DNA of 64,000 nt from VAZQ01 sp036522235 (GTDB lineage Bacteria > Pseudomonadota > Alphaproteobacteria > Rhizobiales > Xanthobacteraceae), in NCBI GenBank assembly GCA_036522235.1, contig DATDGG010000191.1, forward strand, positions 8,019 through 72,018. Reading direction: 5' to 3'. The translations under genes were made by a program, and so were the position numbers. Shown here in pieces: positions 8,284 through 16,751 of the stretch (the stretch's first letter is position 1; each line of letters starts with the position of its first letter). The notes beneath the pieces were generated by a model. That model was not told the origin of the DNA. It did not search any database and saw only the letters and a list, made by a program, of their open reading frames with translations.

Positions 8284-9411
8284 TCAATACAGCACCACGC
8301 TGCGGATGCTCTTGCCGGCATGCATCAGGTCGAAGGCCTTGTTGATGTCGGCAAGCGGCATGGTGTGGGTGATCATCGGGTCGATCTCGATCTTGCCCTG
8401 CATGTACCAGTCGACGATCTTGGGCACGTCGGTGCGGCCACGCGCGCCCCCGAAGGCGGTGCCGCGCCAGACGCGGCCGGTGACGAGCTGGAACGGGCGG
8501 GTGGCGATCTCCTGGCCGGCGCCTGCCACCCCGATGATGATGCTCTCGCCCCAGCCGCGGTGGCAGGCTTCGAGCGCCTGGCGCATCACCGTCACATTGC
8601 CGGTGCAGTCGAACGTGTAGTCGGCGCCGCCGATCTGGTCGGCGCCACGCTTGGTCATGTCGACCAGGTAGGGGACGAGATCGCCCCCGACCTCCTTGGG
8701 GTTGACGAAATGGGTCATCCCGAAGCGCTCGCCCCAGCTCTTGCGCTCGGGATTGATGTCGACCCCGATGATCATGTCGGCGCCGGCGAGCCGCAGCCCC
8801 TGGATGACATTGAGGCCGATGCCACCGAGGCCGAACACGATGCAATTGGCCCCGGCCTCGACCTTGGCGGTGTTGAGGACCGCGCCGATGCCGGTGGTGA
8901 CCCCGCAGCCGATATAGCAGACCTTGTCGAACGGCGCGTCGGGACGGATTTTCGCGACCGCGATCTCGGGCAGGACCGTGAAATTGGCGAAGGTCGAGCA
9001 GCCCATATAGTGGTGCAGCGTCTTGCCGCCGAGCGAAAAGCGCGAGCTGCCGTCGGGCATCAGGCCCTTGCCCTGGGTGGCGCGGATCGCCGTGCACAAG
9101 TTGGTCTTGTGCGACAGGCAGGAGGGGCACTGCCGGCACTCGGGCGCGTAGAGCGGGATGACATGGTCGCCGGCTTGCACCGACGTGACGCCGGCGCCGA
9201 CCTCGGCCACGATGCCGGCGCCCTCATGCCCCAGGATGGTCGGGAACAGGCCTTCCGGGTCCGCGCCCGAGAGCGTGAACTCGTCGGTATGGCAGATGCC
9301 GGTGGCCTTGATCTCCACCAGGACTTCGCCGGCCCTGGGGCCGTCGAGCTTGACGGTCTCCACCTGAAGCGGCTTGCCCGCCTCGAACGCCACTGCCGCA
9401 CGCACATCCAT
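8284..9411 (-). CDS. frmA: S-(hydroxymethyl)glutathione dehydrogenase (class III alcohol dehydrogenase)
   Basis: Zinc-dependent cytoplasmic enzyme that oxidises the glutathione-formaldehyde adduct with NAD. The 375 residues match the class III family. Visible features are the catalytic-zinc GICHTDEFTLSG and GHEGAGIV, the structural-zinc Cys cluster CRQCPSCLSHKTNLC, and the Rossmann motif GLGGIGLNVIQG. It offers a second formaldehyde route next to the H4MPT pathway encoded downstream. No gfa or S-formylglutathione hydrolase gene adjoins it here. Confidence 0.95.
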   Translation of the reverse strand: MDVRAAVAFEAGKPLQVETVKLDGPRAGEVLVEIKATGICHTDEFTLSGADPEGLFPTILGHEGAGIVAEVGAGVTSVQAGDHVIPLYAPECRQCPSCLSHKTNLCTAIRATQGKGLMPDGSSRFSLGGKTLHHYMGCSTFANFTVLPEIAVAKIRPDAPFDKVCYIGCGVTTGIGAVLNTAKVEAGANCIVFGLGGIGLNVIQGLRLAGADMIIGVDINPERKSWGERFGMTHFVNPKEVGGDLVPYLVDMTKRGADQIGGADYTFDCTGNVTVMRQALEACHRGWGESIIIGVAGAGQEIATRPFQLVTGRVWRGTAFGGARGRTDVPKIVDWYMQGKIEIDPMITHTMPLADINKAFDLMHAGKSIRSVVLY

Positions 9412-9511
9412 CGCCGCCCTCCCATCATGGTCGCAATGCCACCCGCATGATATTGTGCGATCAAATACGCGGTGTGAATAGCTTGTAAACCGCTGCCCGG
9501 GGAGGTTTCGG

Positions 9512-9691
9512 ATGAATGCGTTCCGTTCGACGCTGGTATTGCGCTTGGCGCTCGCGGCGGGCGCGATCTTGATGGGTAGCCATGGGTTTCGGAGCCGGCG
9601 TGATCGGGGGAACCTCTATTTCGCGGGCGGCTCGACCAAGCCGGGCGGCAGCGGGCTGACCGACCGACGGCTGATGTTCACGCTGCCCTGA
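9512..9691 (+). CDS. Possible small protein of 59 residues
   Basis: A short frame starting with ATG 9512 is preceded by a good Shine-Dalgarno sequence (GGGGAGG) 7 bases upstream. The protein starts MNAFRSTLVLRLALAAGAILMG, which resembles a signal or membrane segment. A Gly/Arg-rich tail ending LMFTLP follows. It is divergent from frmA and I do not recognise it. The ribosome site and hydrophobic start argue for a real gene; the short length argues for caution. Confidence 0.4.
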   Translation: MNAFRSTLVLRLALAAGAILMGSHGFRSRRDRGNLYFAGGSTKPGGSGLTDRRLMFTLP

Positions 9692-9749
9692 GACCGCGCG
9701 TCACGACCGCTGTACGGGGCAATTTTGCGCACCCTACGCCTTCGCTGCC

Positions 9750-10142
9750 CTAGGTTTGCGCCGGCAGCACGATCTGCGTCTGCGTCACGATGGCGGCGAG
9801 CCTGCCGTCGCTGCGGGTGATGTTGGTCTGCAGCACGATGGTGGTGCGCCCGCTATGCAGCGGCGTGCAGACCGCGCGGGCGGAATCGCCTTTGGGGATG
9901 GGCGCGAAGAAATTGGTCTTGCTCTCGATGGTGGCGGTACGCTGGCCGTCGGCGAGCGCCGCGCTCGCCGTCATGCCGCCGAGCGTGTCGCCCCAGGCCA
10001 TCACGGCGCCGCCATGCATGACGCCGCGGCGGTTGCAGAGATCCTCGCGGATGAAAAGCTCGGATTCGGTGCGCTCCGCGCTCCGGCTGATGACTTTCAA
10101 CCCCATCAGCCGAACAAACGGAGAAGGTTCCCATTGATCCAT
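9750..10142 (-). CDS. PaaI-family hotdog thioesterase
   Basis: Protein of about 130 residues with a single hotdog domain of the PaaI/YbgC class, which hydrolyses acyl-CoA thioesters. The helix-1 signature CNRRGVMHGGAVMAWGDTLGG carries the conserved HGG, and the strands IESKTNFFAPIPKGD and GRTTIVLQTNITRSDGRLAAIVTQTQ follow. The start MDQWEPSP at 10142 is preferred over an upstream codon that adds a basic extension. The substrate is not indicated by context. Confidence 0.85.
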   Translation of the reverse strand: MDQWEPSPFVRLMGLKVISRSAERTESELFIREDLCNRRGVMHGGAVMAWGDTLGGMTASAALADGQRTATIESKTNFFAPIPKGDSARAVCTPLHSGRTTIVLQTNITRSDGRLAAIVTQTQIVLPAQT

Positions 10143-10271
10143 TCTGTCCTCGTTTCGTTGTCGCGCGCCCGTCATAGCATGGACAAAAATCGATCGTCAG
10201 CCGTGCGCTTGCGAACACGCGGCCCTTCCAAATCGGCGGCAAGCCTGTATGTTGACCCCGTGACGGCCTTT

Positions 10272-10348
10272 GCGCTCGTAGCTCAGCTGGATAGAGCATC
10301 AGACTTCGAATCTGAGGGTCGGGAGTTCGAATCTCTCCGAGCGCGCCA
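10272..10348 (+). tRNA. tRNA-Arg (anticodon TCG)
   Basis: A complete 77-base cloverleaf. The acceptor stem GCGCTCG pairs with CGAGCGC, and the D arm is GCTCAGCTGGATAGAGC. The anticodon stem TCAGA/TCTGA encloses the loop CTTCGAA with anticodon TCG. The T arm is GGGAGTTCGAATCTCTC, followed by a discriminator G and an encoded CCA. It reads CGA arginine codons. tRNA-Arg genes are common integration sites, but I see no integrase next to it. Confidence 0.97.
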
Positions 10349-10389
10349 CCTAACCATTGTCGGTCCTTTTCAGGCCTTGCAAAAGGCAG

Positions 10390-10430
10390 CCCAGACTAAA
10401 AAATCCATTTGGTCTGGGGTTTAGTCTGGG
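10390..10430 (+). terminator. Hairpin downstream of tRNA-Arg
   Basis: CCCAGACTA (10390-10398) pairs perfectly with TAGTCTGGG (10422-10430) around a 23-base loop. No T-run follows, so it may be a processing or termination signal of the tRNA transcript. The rest of the stretch to 10692 holds no gene I can support; a short open frame there has no homology features or ribosome site. Confidence 0.45.
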
Positions 10431-10692
10431 GAAGTTTTCCGGAAGCTGCGCTCGCACCGTATGGAGCGCGATCGAACGCGCGATGCTTTTCCCAGACACG
10501 ATCGGCGTACGTTCGATTCGGTGAAGAAAAGAAAAATGACACGGTTCAGTGGAGGTATCAGCTCCGCATCGGCTTGATGAAGAAGAAGTTCAGCATCTGC
10601 AGTTTGATCACACGAAAAACCTGCGATAACGGGTGATGAACAGCGGTTCCACGCCAAACACCCGAGGTGGAAGCCGTATGCAGGATTGCGGT

Positions 10693-11712
10693 TCACAAGC
10701 TGACTGAGCTTACCTCTGGGGCGAGTCGATGATCCGCCCTGGGAAAGCTGTGTCGCAGCTCCGATGGAGCCGCACCAAAGCGGCGGCGGAAGGTACGATT
10801 GAAATAGGATAGATCGCCGAATCCGGCCGCAAATGCGATAGCGCTGACATTCAAGCCGGCAAAACGAGGGTCGAAGAGCATTCGATGCGTGCGCGTCAGG
10901 CGCTGGCCGAGCACGAACTCCGAGAATGTGATTCCTTCCGTCTCGAACAGCATATGAATGTAGCGCGGCGTGACATGCTGGCGAAGCGCTACTGCGGTCA
11001 CCGTCACGCTTGGACTGCTGAGATTTTCCAGAATATCGGCCTTGATCGCTCTCAGCCGTGCCGCCCGCACGCCACGGCGGTTCGCAATCGCCGCGCCGTC
11101 GCGCGTGGCACCAAGCGCCATCGCGATGAGGTCATGCATGTGAGTCACGCCACAATGCCGCAGCTCGGCTGTCATCAGGGCAGCGTCGTCCCGCATGATT
11201 TCCAGGTATTTCATGAGAAGCCGCAGCGCTTCATTGTCCCGCGGAATGAGCCGCATCGCCGCACGCTCGACATCGCCCACCAGCGGGACAAGCGCGACGC
11301 GCGGGACAATGAGACCGACATAGTCGCCTTGCGACGTTGTCATCCTGGCGGGTTCGGCGTGGAGCAGCCCAACGGCGTCGCCCATCCCGAGCGGCAGATC
11401 GTCGCCGAGCTGCGACACGGCCAAGAGGCCATGTTGCTTCATGAGAAGACTGAACGAATCGTCCCCCTTGGCGACCATCTCCGGCGTGCGCTGCAAACGC
11501 TGCGGCGTGGACGTCCCGGCCCACATCGCGCGCAGCCCCGGCCACTCGTGGAATGTTGCCTCGGCACGAAACGGAAGCTCCGATTCGGCCTCGATGTCGC
11601 AAAGCACGACCTTGCGAGCGAAAAACTCGCGCCAGAAGGGAAGCCGATCGCGCTCTGGGAGATTGCTCGTAGAGTACCGTAGCGGTGCGAGGTCCGTCGC
11701 TGGCGGGCGCAT
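10693..11712 (-). CDS. AraC-family transcriptional regulator
   Basis: A 339-residue regulator. The N-terminal part (residues 1-210) is an AraC-binding-like sensor domain (YSTSNLPERDRLPFWREFFARKVV...). The C-terminal 100 residues hold the two helix-turn-helix motifs, including VTAVALRQHVTPRYIHMLFETEG and the signature AIAFAAGFGDLSYFNRTFRRRFGAAPSE. It is divergent from the secreted protein gene at 12063, a plausible target. The effector is unknown. Confidence 0.9.
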   Translation of the reverse strand: MRPPATDLAPLRYSTSNLPERDRLPFWREFFARKVVLCDIEAESELPFRAEATFHEWPGLRAMWAGTSTPQRLQRTPEMVAKGDDSFSLLMKQHGLLAVSQLGDDLPLGMGDAVGLLHAEPARMTTSQGDYVGLIVPRVALVPLVGDVERAAMRLIPRDNEALRLLMKYLEIMRDDAALMTAELRHCGVTHMHDLIAMALGATRDGAAIANRRGVRAARLRAIKADILENLSSPSVTVTAVALRQHVTPRYIHMLFETEGITFSEFVLGQRLTRTHRMLFDPRFAGLNVSAIAFAAGFGDLSYFNRTFRRRFGAAPSELRHSFPRADHRLAPEVSSVSL

Positions 11713-12062
11713 GAAGCCCAGCTCCTGCTACTCACAGCCCCAGCGTAACCCCCATCAGAATACCACGGATGAAATTCTACAATTTTCTCGGCAGTCTCGG
11801 AACGCGACATATTTTCCCTCCAGGCCGAGCCGTCCTTCGCTCCTGTCCAAGCTCCGCGGGCCCCAAGATGCTAGATTTAAAAGCAGAACTAGGCACGCTG
11901 GCGGCATCGCGGACGCCGAAGGTCTGCAGAAGCCAGCCTTGACGAAGGCAAGACAACAACAAGAGCAAAAACACCGCCTCTCAAGTGCAAGCAGGTCGCC
12001 TCTCCAAGTCCGCGGCAGTTCCTAGCATCAGCCTAATGCCATGCTTGATCCAGGAGGAACCA
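11713..12062. other. Divergent intergenic region
   Basis: These 350 bases separate the AraC gene from the secreted barrel-like protein and should hold both promoters. A clear ribosome site (CAGGAGGAACC) precedes 12063. I see no other gene or a convincing palindrome. Confidence 0.4.
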
Positions 12063-12629
12063 ATGAAGCCCATGAACGCGAGCAGAATCGCGGGACGCGC
12101 CGCAGCGATGACATTTGTCAAAGTAGCACTTCTGTCCGGGGTGCTCGTGACCTTTGCCCCCGGGGCTGTCCTAGGAGACCCGATTGATAAGAAGGGGACC
12201 ACGCCCTATGTCACGCACTTCATTTTTCGGCCCTTGATGAACATTGACATTCCCGGCCTCGGTACGGCCACTCCGCTGGAGGCGGTCGGGACTACCCAGA
12301 ATATGAAGGGAGAGAAGATGCTCGACAAGATGTCAGCACATTGCGCAGCGCTGAGCGTAGCGTCGGGCAGCAAGAAATACATTGACGGCGCCTGCGTGCT
12401 CGCCGATAGCGACGGCGACAAAATCTTTTCGACCTTCGATACTCGCGACCTCGATAAGTCGCAGCCGAAAATGGATTGTGGCACGCATATCATCACGGGC
12501 GGCACCGGCAAGTACGCGGGAATTACCGGCAGTGAGCCATTTGCTTGCATAACGATGCCTGCGCTGGCTGGTCCCGGCAGCTATACCGCGATGGACATTC
12601 CGCATAACACGACGTGGGAGATCAAATAG
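12063..12629 (+). CDS. Secreted protein resembling allene-oxide-cyclase-type barrel
   Basis: Protein of 188 residues. A strong ribosome site fixes the ATG at 12063. The N-terminus has a basic region and hydrophobic stretch (FVKVALLSGVLVTFAPGAVLG) consistent with Sec export. The mature part has FDTRDLDKSQPKMDCGTHIITGG followed by TGKYAGITGSEPF; the GGTGKYAGITG turn is common in bacterial allene-oxide-cyclase-like or dirigent-type small barrels. Three or four Cys could form disulfides. The function is unknown; the fold call comes from pattern recognition only. Confidence 0.6.
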   Translation: MKPMNASRIAGRAAAMTFVKVALLSGVLVTFAPGAVLGDPIDKKGTTPYVTHFIFRPLMNIDIPGLGTATPLEAVGTTQNMKGEKMLDKMSAHCAALSVASGSKKYIDGACVLADSDGDKIFSTFDTRDLDKSQPKMDCGTHIITGGTGKYAGITGSEPFACITMPALAGPGSYTAMDIPHNTTWEIK

Positions 12630-12978
12630 ACCGTGATGTCGCTGTTGCAAGCCCCGGGCGCCAAGGCCCGGCTCCAACGAAATTGAATGATGGTCCCGCA
12701 GGCCGTCGCAGTCTTGACGACGAGAGCGCGCAACGGGCTCCACCATCATACGGCCACGGCAACGCAATGGCGCCGATCTTTATTGACCGTGGGGCGCCCA
12801 ACATTCGCCGGAGCATGCAGCGGTCTCCGGCCTTCCGTTCACGACTATCGTTCGCCGCTGCATCCTCATGCAGCTTCGAGCCACCGCCCCCTTGATCGAA
12901 CCGAGGCGGGTTCCGCTCTGCTGGACCGGGACTGGCCAGTCTTGCGGCAGCAAGGGCGGTGCAAACGGGAGGTATATC
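12630..12978. other. Gene-free stretch
   Basis: About 350 bases without a supportable gene. Frames here are short and lack ribosome sites. A G+C-rich inverted segment just after 12640 could be a terminator for the preceding gene. A ribosome site (GGGAGG) precedes the ATG at 12979. Confidence 0.4.
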
Positions 12979-14121
12979 ATGTCAATCGACCAGTGCGATT
13001 CATTGGATCGGCGCGATGTCCTGTGCAGGGGCGGCGCCGGTATGTTCAGCGCGATTGTGGCAACCCTGATCGGCGACGCGAAGCCGGTACGCGCTGACGC
13101 GATCTCGGGATCGGTTCCCGAGATCGACCGCGTGGCTGTACGTGTGGTGGTCGATAGCTATCAATTCGCGGTCGCGCCCAGCCGGAAGGTCACCAATGTG
13201 GATATCGAGCACTTCGGCTGGGGTATCGGCAACGACAAGCCGCCCGGCAAGACGCTGATCAGCGAATTCGGTCTGTCGATGCACGTCGAGTCGCGGCGCG
13301 GCACCGAGACACGAAATATCCTGATTGATTTCGGCTTCACGCCGGACGCGCTGATCAACAATTCAAATCTCGTGGGGATCGATCCAGCCGGACTTGACGC
13401 CCTCGTTTTGAGTCACGGCCACTACGATCATTTTGGCGGTCTCGCCGGCTTCTTGCAGCAGAACAACAGCAAGCTGAAAGCCAAGCTGCCGATTTATATC
13501 GGCGGGGAGGAGGCGTTCTGCTCGCGCGAGTGGACGGCGCCGCCGGTGCGCGGCGACTTCGGCGCCCTGGATCGCAAAGCGCTGCAGAACGCCAATCTTA
13601 CGGTGAAATATGCGGAAGGACCGGCGCTCGTCGCCGATCACGGTTTCACCACAGGTCAAATCGGCCAGGCAAGCTTTGAGAAGCTGCTATCTCCCAGCGC
13701 CATGAGGATCGGCGTGGACCACGGGATGGGCTGCTATGCGGAGCGGCTTCCGGACGACACGCGGACGAAGGCGATCATCCCGGATCAGTTTCGGCATGAG
13801 ATTGCCACCGCGTTCAACCTAAAGGCACGTGGGCTGATCGTTCTGACTTCCTGCAGCCATCGCGGAGTGATCAACGCAATCAAGCAGGCCCAAGCGTCGT
13901 CGGGCGTCAAGAAAGTTCACGCTGTTATCGGCGGCTTCCACCTCGCGCCTTATAGTGAGGACTATGTGCGCGAGACGATCAGGGCGCTCAAGGACATCGA
14001 TATCGACTACGTCATCCCGCTGCACTGCACCGGTGAGCCGTTTTACGACATGGCCAAGGCCGAGATGCCGAGCAAGCTGCTGCGCTCCTACACGGGGACG
14101 CGCTTCGTCTTCGGTGCCTGA
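12979..14121 (+). CDS. Exported metallo-beta-lactamase-fold protein (COG1237-like)
   Basis: Protein of 380 residues. The N-terminus DRRDVLCRGGAGMFSAIVATLIG looks like a Tat-type or Sec signal. The metal site is visible: LSHGHYDHFGGLAGF (HxHxDH), then VLTSCSHRGVINAI, and IGGFHLAP near the C-terminus. These blocks match the COG1237 group, often annotated as 7,8-dihydropterin-6-methyl-4-(beta-D-ribofuranosyl)aminobenzene-5'-phosphate synthase, a name from methanopterin chemistry. It lies next to the H4MPT cluster, but its predicted export argues against a cytoplasmic cofactor step. The true substrate is unknown. Confidence 0.75.
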   Translation: MSIDQCDSLDRRDVLCRGGAGMFSAIVATLIGDAKPVRADAISGSVPEIDRVAVRVVVDSYQFAVAPSRKVTNVDIEHFGWGIGNDKPPGKTLISEFGLSMHVESRRGTETRNILIDFGFTPDALINNSNLVGIDPAGLDALVLSHGHYDHFGGLAGFLQQNNSKLKAKLPIYIGGEEAFCSREWTAPPVRGDFGALDRKALQNANLTVKYAEGPALVADHGFTTGQIGQASFEKLLSPSAMRIGVDHGMGCYAERLPDDTRTKAIIPDQFRHEIATAFNLKARGLIVLTSCSHRGVINAIKQAQASSGVKKVHAVIGGFHLAPYSEDYVRETIRALKDIDIDYVIPLHCTGEPFYDMAKAEMPSKLLRSYTGTRFVFGA

Positions 14122-14175
14122 GCGGGCAGGGATCGGGCGCATTGACTAGGCGCGAAAAGCCGCGATGCAGAGATG

Positions 14176-15210
14176 TCATGCCGTTTCATGTGGGGCCAGC
14201 AAGGCGAGCGCCGTTGCAGGCGCACAATGTGATGCCCGGTCGCGTGCCTCCGGAGCGACATCAAGCATTGTGCCGAAGGCGATATGCTTGCGGCCCAGGC
14301 GCTGCGCGACCTCCCCCACGACCGCATCGCCGATGCCGGCCGCGACGATCGGTGCGTCAGCAGTCAGGGTGCGGCTCGACAGGACGAGCCGCGCCCCGTC
14401 GACTACGGCCCGAATTTGCGCCTCGGCAAACCATCGTGCCAGGGCCGCCCACGCCTCATCGTCGGCACCCTGGGCATCGCACCCCACCATGCGCGCCAGT
14501 CGTGCCCGTGACGCCTCGACAGTCTTTGCCCGGCCATCGGCCGTTGCCATCTGATCGACCCCCTCGGGCAAGCTCCCAAGAATGCGATGGACGTCAGCCA
14601 TGGTTGCGAAATACTCGTTGATCAGCGGCATCCAGTGGCCTGCGAACGGGGCGCGGTCGGCAACCGCCATTACGAAGGTGCGCACCAGCCCCGTGTAAAC
14701 CAGCTCTCCGGCCGCCAGGCGCTCCGCGTCCGTGTATCCGCGCGCCGCAACCGCCCCGTCAACGATCGGCACCAGATCGGTCGTGGTAGAACCCATGTCC
14801 ACGAACAGTGCCACGCGCCGAACGCGAGCGACCAAGGAAGCGCTGGCGAACCAGTTGGCTGAGGCGATGTCTTCGACATGCTCACGAGCGTCCTGCGGCC
14901 GAATGAAGCCAGCCCGCCCGGCGTAGAGGGAGACCGCGTCAGGCGCGAGCTCGCGCACCGCCATCGTCGAGAGGCTTTCGACCCCCTCGATGCGGGATGA
15001 GAATGTATCTGCCAACTCGCCCGTCATCGTGACGACGTGGCGATGGGCGGTGCCAATCCGAGCTTTGGCTTCGGTGAAGGATTGCGCAAGCCGGTCCAGA
15101 CCCAGGCGCAGCGGCGACGCGACCTGGATGGCGTCTACAACGCGACCGTTCTCCGCACGGGCGGCCTTGAGATGCGCCCCCCCGACGTCCCATCCAATGA
15201 CGACTCCCAT
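14176..15210 (-). CDS. H4MPT-linked C1 pathway hydantoinase/oxoprolinase-family protein (MfnF-like)
   Basis: A 344-residue ASKHA-fold protein of the hydantoinase-A/oxoprolinase type found in bacterial H4MPT clusters. The N-terminal MGVVIGWDVGGAHLKAAR and the central LFVDMGSTTTDLVPI are nucleotide-binding phosphate loops. The archaeal homologue MfnF couples the aminomethylfuran unit to the tyramine moiety of methanofuran, so a similar step in methylofuran synthesis is likely. It is transcribed convergently with the metallo-beta-lactamase gene and divergently from the HisA/HisF-like gene 72 bases away. Confidence 0.82.
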   Translation of the reverse strand: MGVVIGWDVGGAHLKAARAENGRVVDAIQVASPLRLGLDRLAQSFTEAKARIGTAHRHVVTMTGELADTFSSRIEGVESLSTMAVRELAPDAVSLYAGRAGFIRPQDAREHVEDIASANWFASASLVARVRRVALFVDMGSTTTDLVPIVDGAVAARGYTDAERLAAGELVYTGLVRTFVMAVADRAPFAGHWMPLINEYFATMADVHRILGSLPEGVDQMATADGRAKTVEASRARLARMVGCDAQGADDEAWAALARWFAEAQIRAVVDGARLVLSSRTLTADAPIVAAGIGDAVVGEVAQRLGRKHIAFGTMLDVAPEARDRASHCAPATALALLAPHETA

Positions 15211-15282
15211 ATTCTACCTGCATCGGTCCGTGTGATACCTTCATGATCGTACCTTGTTTCTTGTGTCATGAGTTGCTCAACG

Positions 15283-15975
15283 ATGGAGATTATTCCAGTT
15301 CTCGATCTCAAGGGCCGAGTGGTTGTTCGTGCCCGCATGGGCCAACGTGATCAATATCGGCCAATCAAGACGCCCCTGTCGCCCACCAGCGATCCCGTCG
15401 ATGTTACGCGTGGCCTGCTGTCGGTCCATCCGTTCAAGACACTTTACATTGCCGATCTCGACGCCATCGAAGGGAAGGGAGACCATCGGCATACTTTGAC
15501 GCGCCTGAAGGCGGCGTTTCCGCAGCTCACGGTCTGGATCGACAACGGCATCGCGGATCGTCACCGTGCCGAGGATTGGCTCGATGCGGGATTGGGTCAT
15601 CTGGTCCTCGGCAGCGAGACACAGGCTGATATCACGCTCGTGCGCCATTTCGCCGCGGATACACGGGTTGTTCTTTCGCTCGACTTCCGCGGCCTGTCAT
15701 TTCAAGGGCCACCGGAACTCCTGAACGAGCCGACCTGCTGGCCGCAGAGAGTGATCGTCATGACACTCGCACGTGTGGGCAGCGACGCCGGCCCGGACTT
15801 CGAGACGCTGTCTATGATCCGCCGTGTGGCGCCGGAGAAAAAGGTTCTTGCGGCAGGGGGCGTGCGGAATGCTGCCGATCTGGGCTTGCTGAAGCGCGCC
15901 GGTATTTCAGGCGCGCTTGTCGCGTCATGCCTGCACGATGGCCGTTTGCGCGGCTCGGAGATCGCGAGACTTTGA
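15283..15975 (+). CDS. HisA/HisF-family protein of the H4MPT cluster
   Basis: A TIM-barrel protein of about 230 residues. MEIIPVLDLKGRVVVRARMG resembles the HisA/HisF start, with LYIADLDAI, WIDNGI and AAGGVRNAADL further along. It is not the histidine enzyme: it stands apart from other his genes and belongs to the hisA/hisF-related group found in methanogens and H4MPT-using bacteria. A role in methylofuran or dephospho-H4MPT synthesis is inferred. I prefer ATG 15283 for homology to HisA starts; ATG 15268 is in frame upstream. Confidence 0.75.
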   Translation: MEIIPVLDLKGRVVVRARMGQRDQYRPIKTPLSPTSDPVDVTRGLLSVHPFKTLYIADLDAIEGKGDHRHTLTRLKAAFPQLTVWIDNGIADRHRAEDWLDAGLGHLVLGSETQADITLVRHFAADTRVVLSLDFRGLSFQGPPELLNEPTCWPQRVIVMTLARVGSDAGPDFETLSMIRRVAPEKKVLAAGGVRNAADLGLLKRAGISGALVASCLHDGRLRGSEIARL

Positions 15976-16099
15976 GATCAGCGGTATTCGGGTAAAGCCA
16001 GACTGAAAGTGCAACATACCTCATGGGCCGGCACCTCTGGCCAGCCCGCCATGGAGACAGTCAAAACGGCCGCGCTCGACGTCCTGCGGGACCCCGATC

Positions 16100-16606
16100 C
16101 TACGCGGCGAAGGGGTGCTTGACCTGGTCGCGTTTGGCGATGACCTCAGCCGCCTTCGGCTCGCCCTGGACTGCCCGCGCGATCGCTTCCTTGGTGGCGC
16201 GGTAGTTGTAGTCCTGGATTTTCTTGTCGTCGGAAGCTTCCCAGTGGATGAAAACTCCGGCGCAAACAAAGAGATTGTCGGCTTCGTTCTCCGGAATAAC
16301 CCCTTCCGCGACACTATCGGCCACGGCCATCGCGATCGCACGCTGCGCCGGGCCAAACATCTGGACGGCCTGTTTCGCACCCTTGATGGTAACTTTGTTG
16401 AACAATACCGTCGCAGGCTTGCACATCAGATTCGGCGCCACCAGGGCAAGAAGCGCGGTGAAGCCGTCCTTTTGGTTTGTCAGACAGTTGGCGAACGCCG
16501 TTTCGGCTGCGCTTCCACGTGGTCCCATGATGAGGTCGATGTGGGCAACTTCGTTACCCTCGCCGACAAGCGACTCACCTATGCAGAGTGCATTGATTTT
16601 TGCCAT
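16100..16606 (-). CDS. fae: Formaldehyde-activating enzyme
   Basis: Fae condenses formaldehyde with tetrahydromethanopterin to methylene-H4MPT, the entry to the C1 oxidation pathway. The 168-residue length and the sequence are typical: IGESLVGEGNEVAHIDLIMGPRGSA carries the conserved His, and KVTIKGAKQAVQMFGPAQ follows. The start MAKINALC at 16606 has AAGGAG six bases upstream; the ATG at 16612 lies directly on that site and is rejected. It is the last gene of the minus-strand arm. A 145-base gap before it suggests its own promoter, fitting the high expression usual for fae. Confidence 0.96.
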   Translation of the reverse strand: MAKINALCIGESLVGEGNEVAHIDLIMGPRGSAAETAFANCLTNQKDGFTALLALVAPNLMCKPATVLFNKVTIKGAKQAVQMFGPAQRAIAMAVADSVAEGVIPENEADNLFVCAGVFIHWEASDDKKIQDYNYRATKEAIARAVQGEPKAAEVIAKRDQVKHPFAA

Positions 16607-16751
16607 CGCCATCTCCTTTCCAAGGAACAACAAAGCCGCTCGCGCGCCGAAGCATCGCGCGCTCGGCACAACGGCTATCCTTGTTTTCAGCGTCCGGCAT
16701 CGGCCGGACCGGTTAGCCAGATAGCGGCGGAGCTCTCTCCGCGGCGAAAAG

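Noticed and set aside
10409..10636. 75-codon plus-strand frame downstream of tRNA-Arg
   Set aside because: No ribosome site, no recognisable motif, and it begins inside the post-tRNA hairpin.
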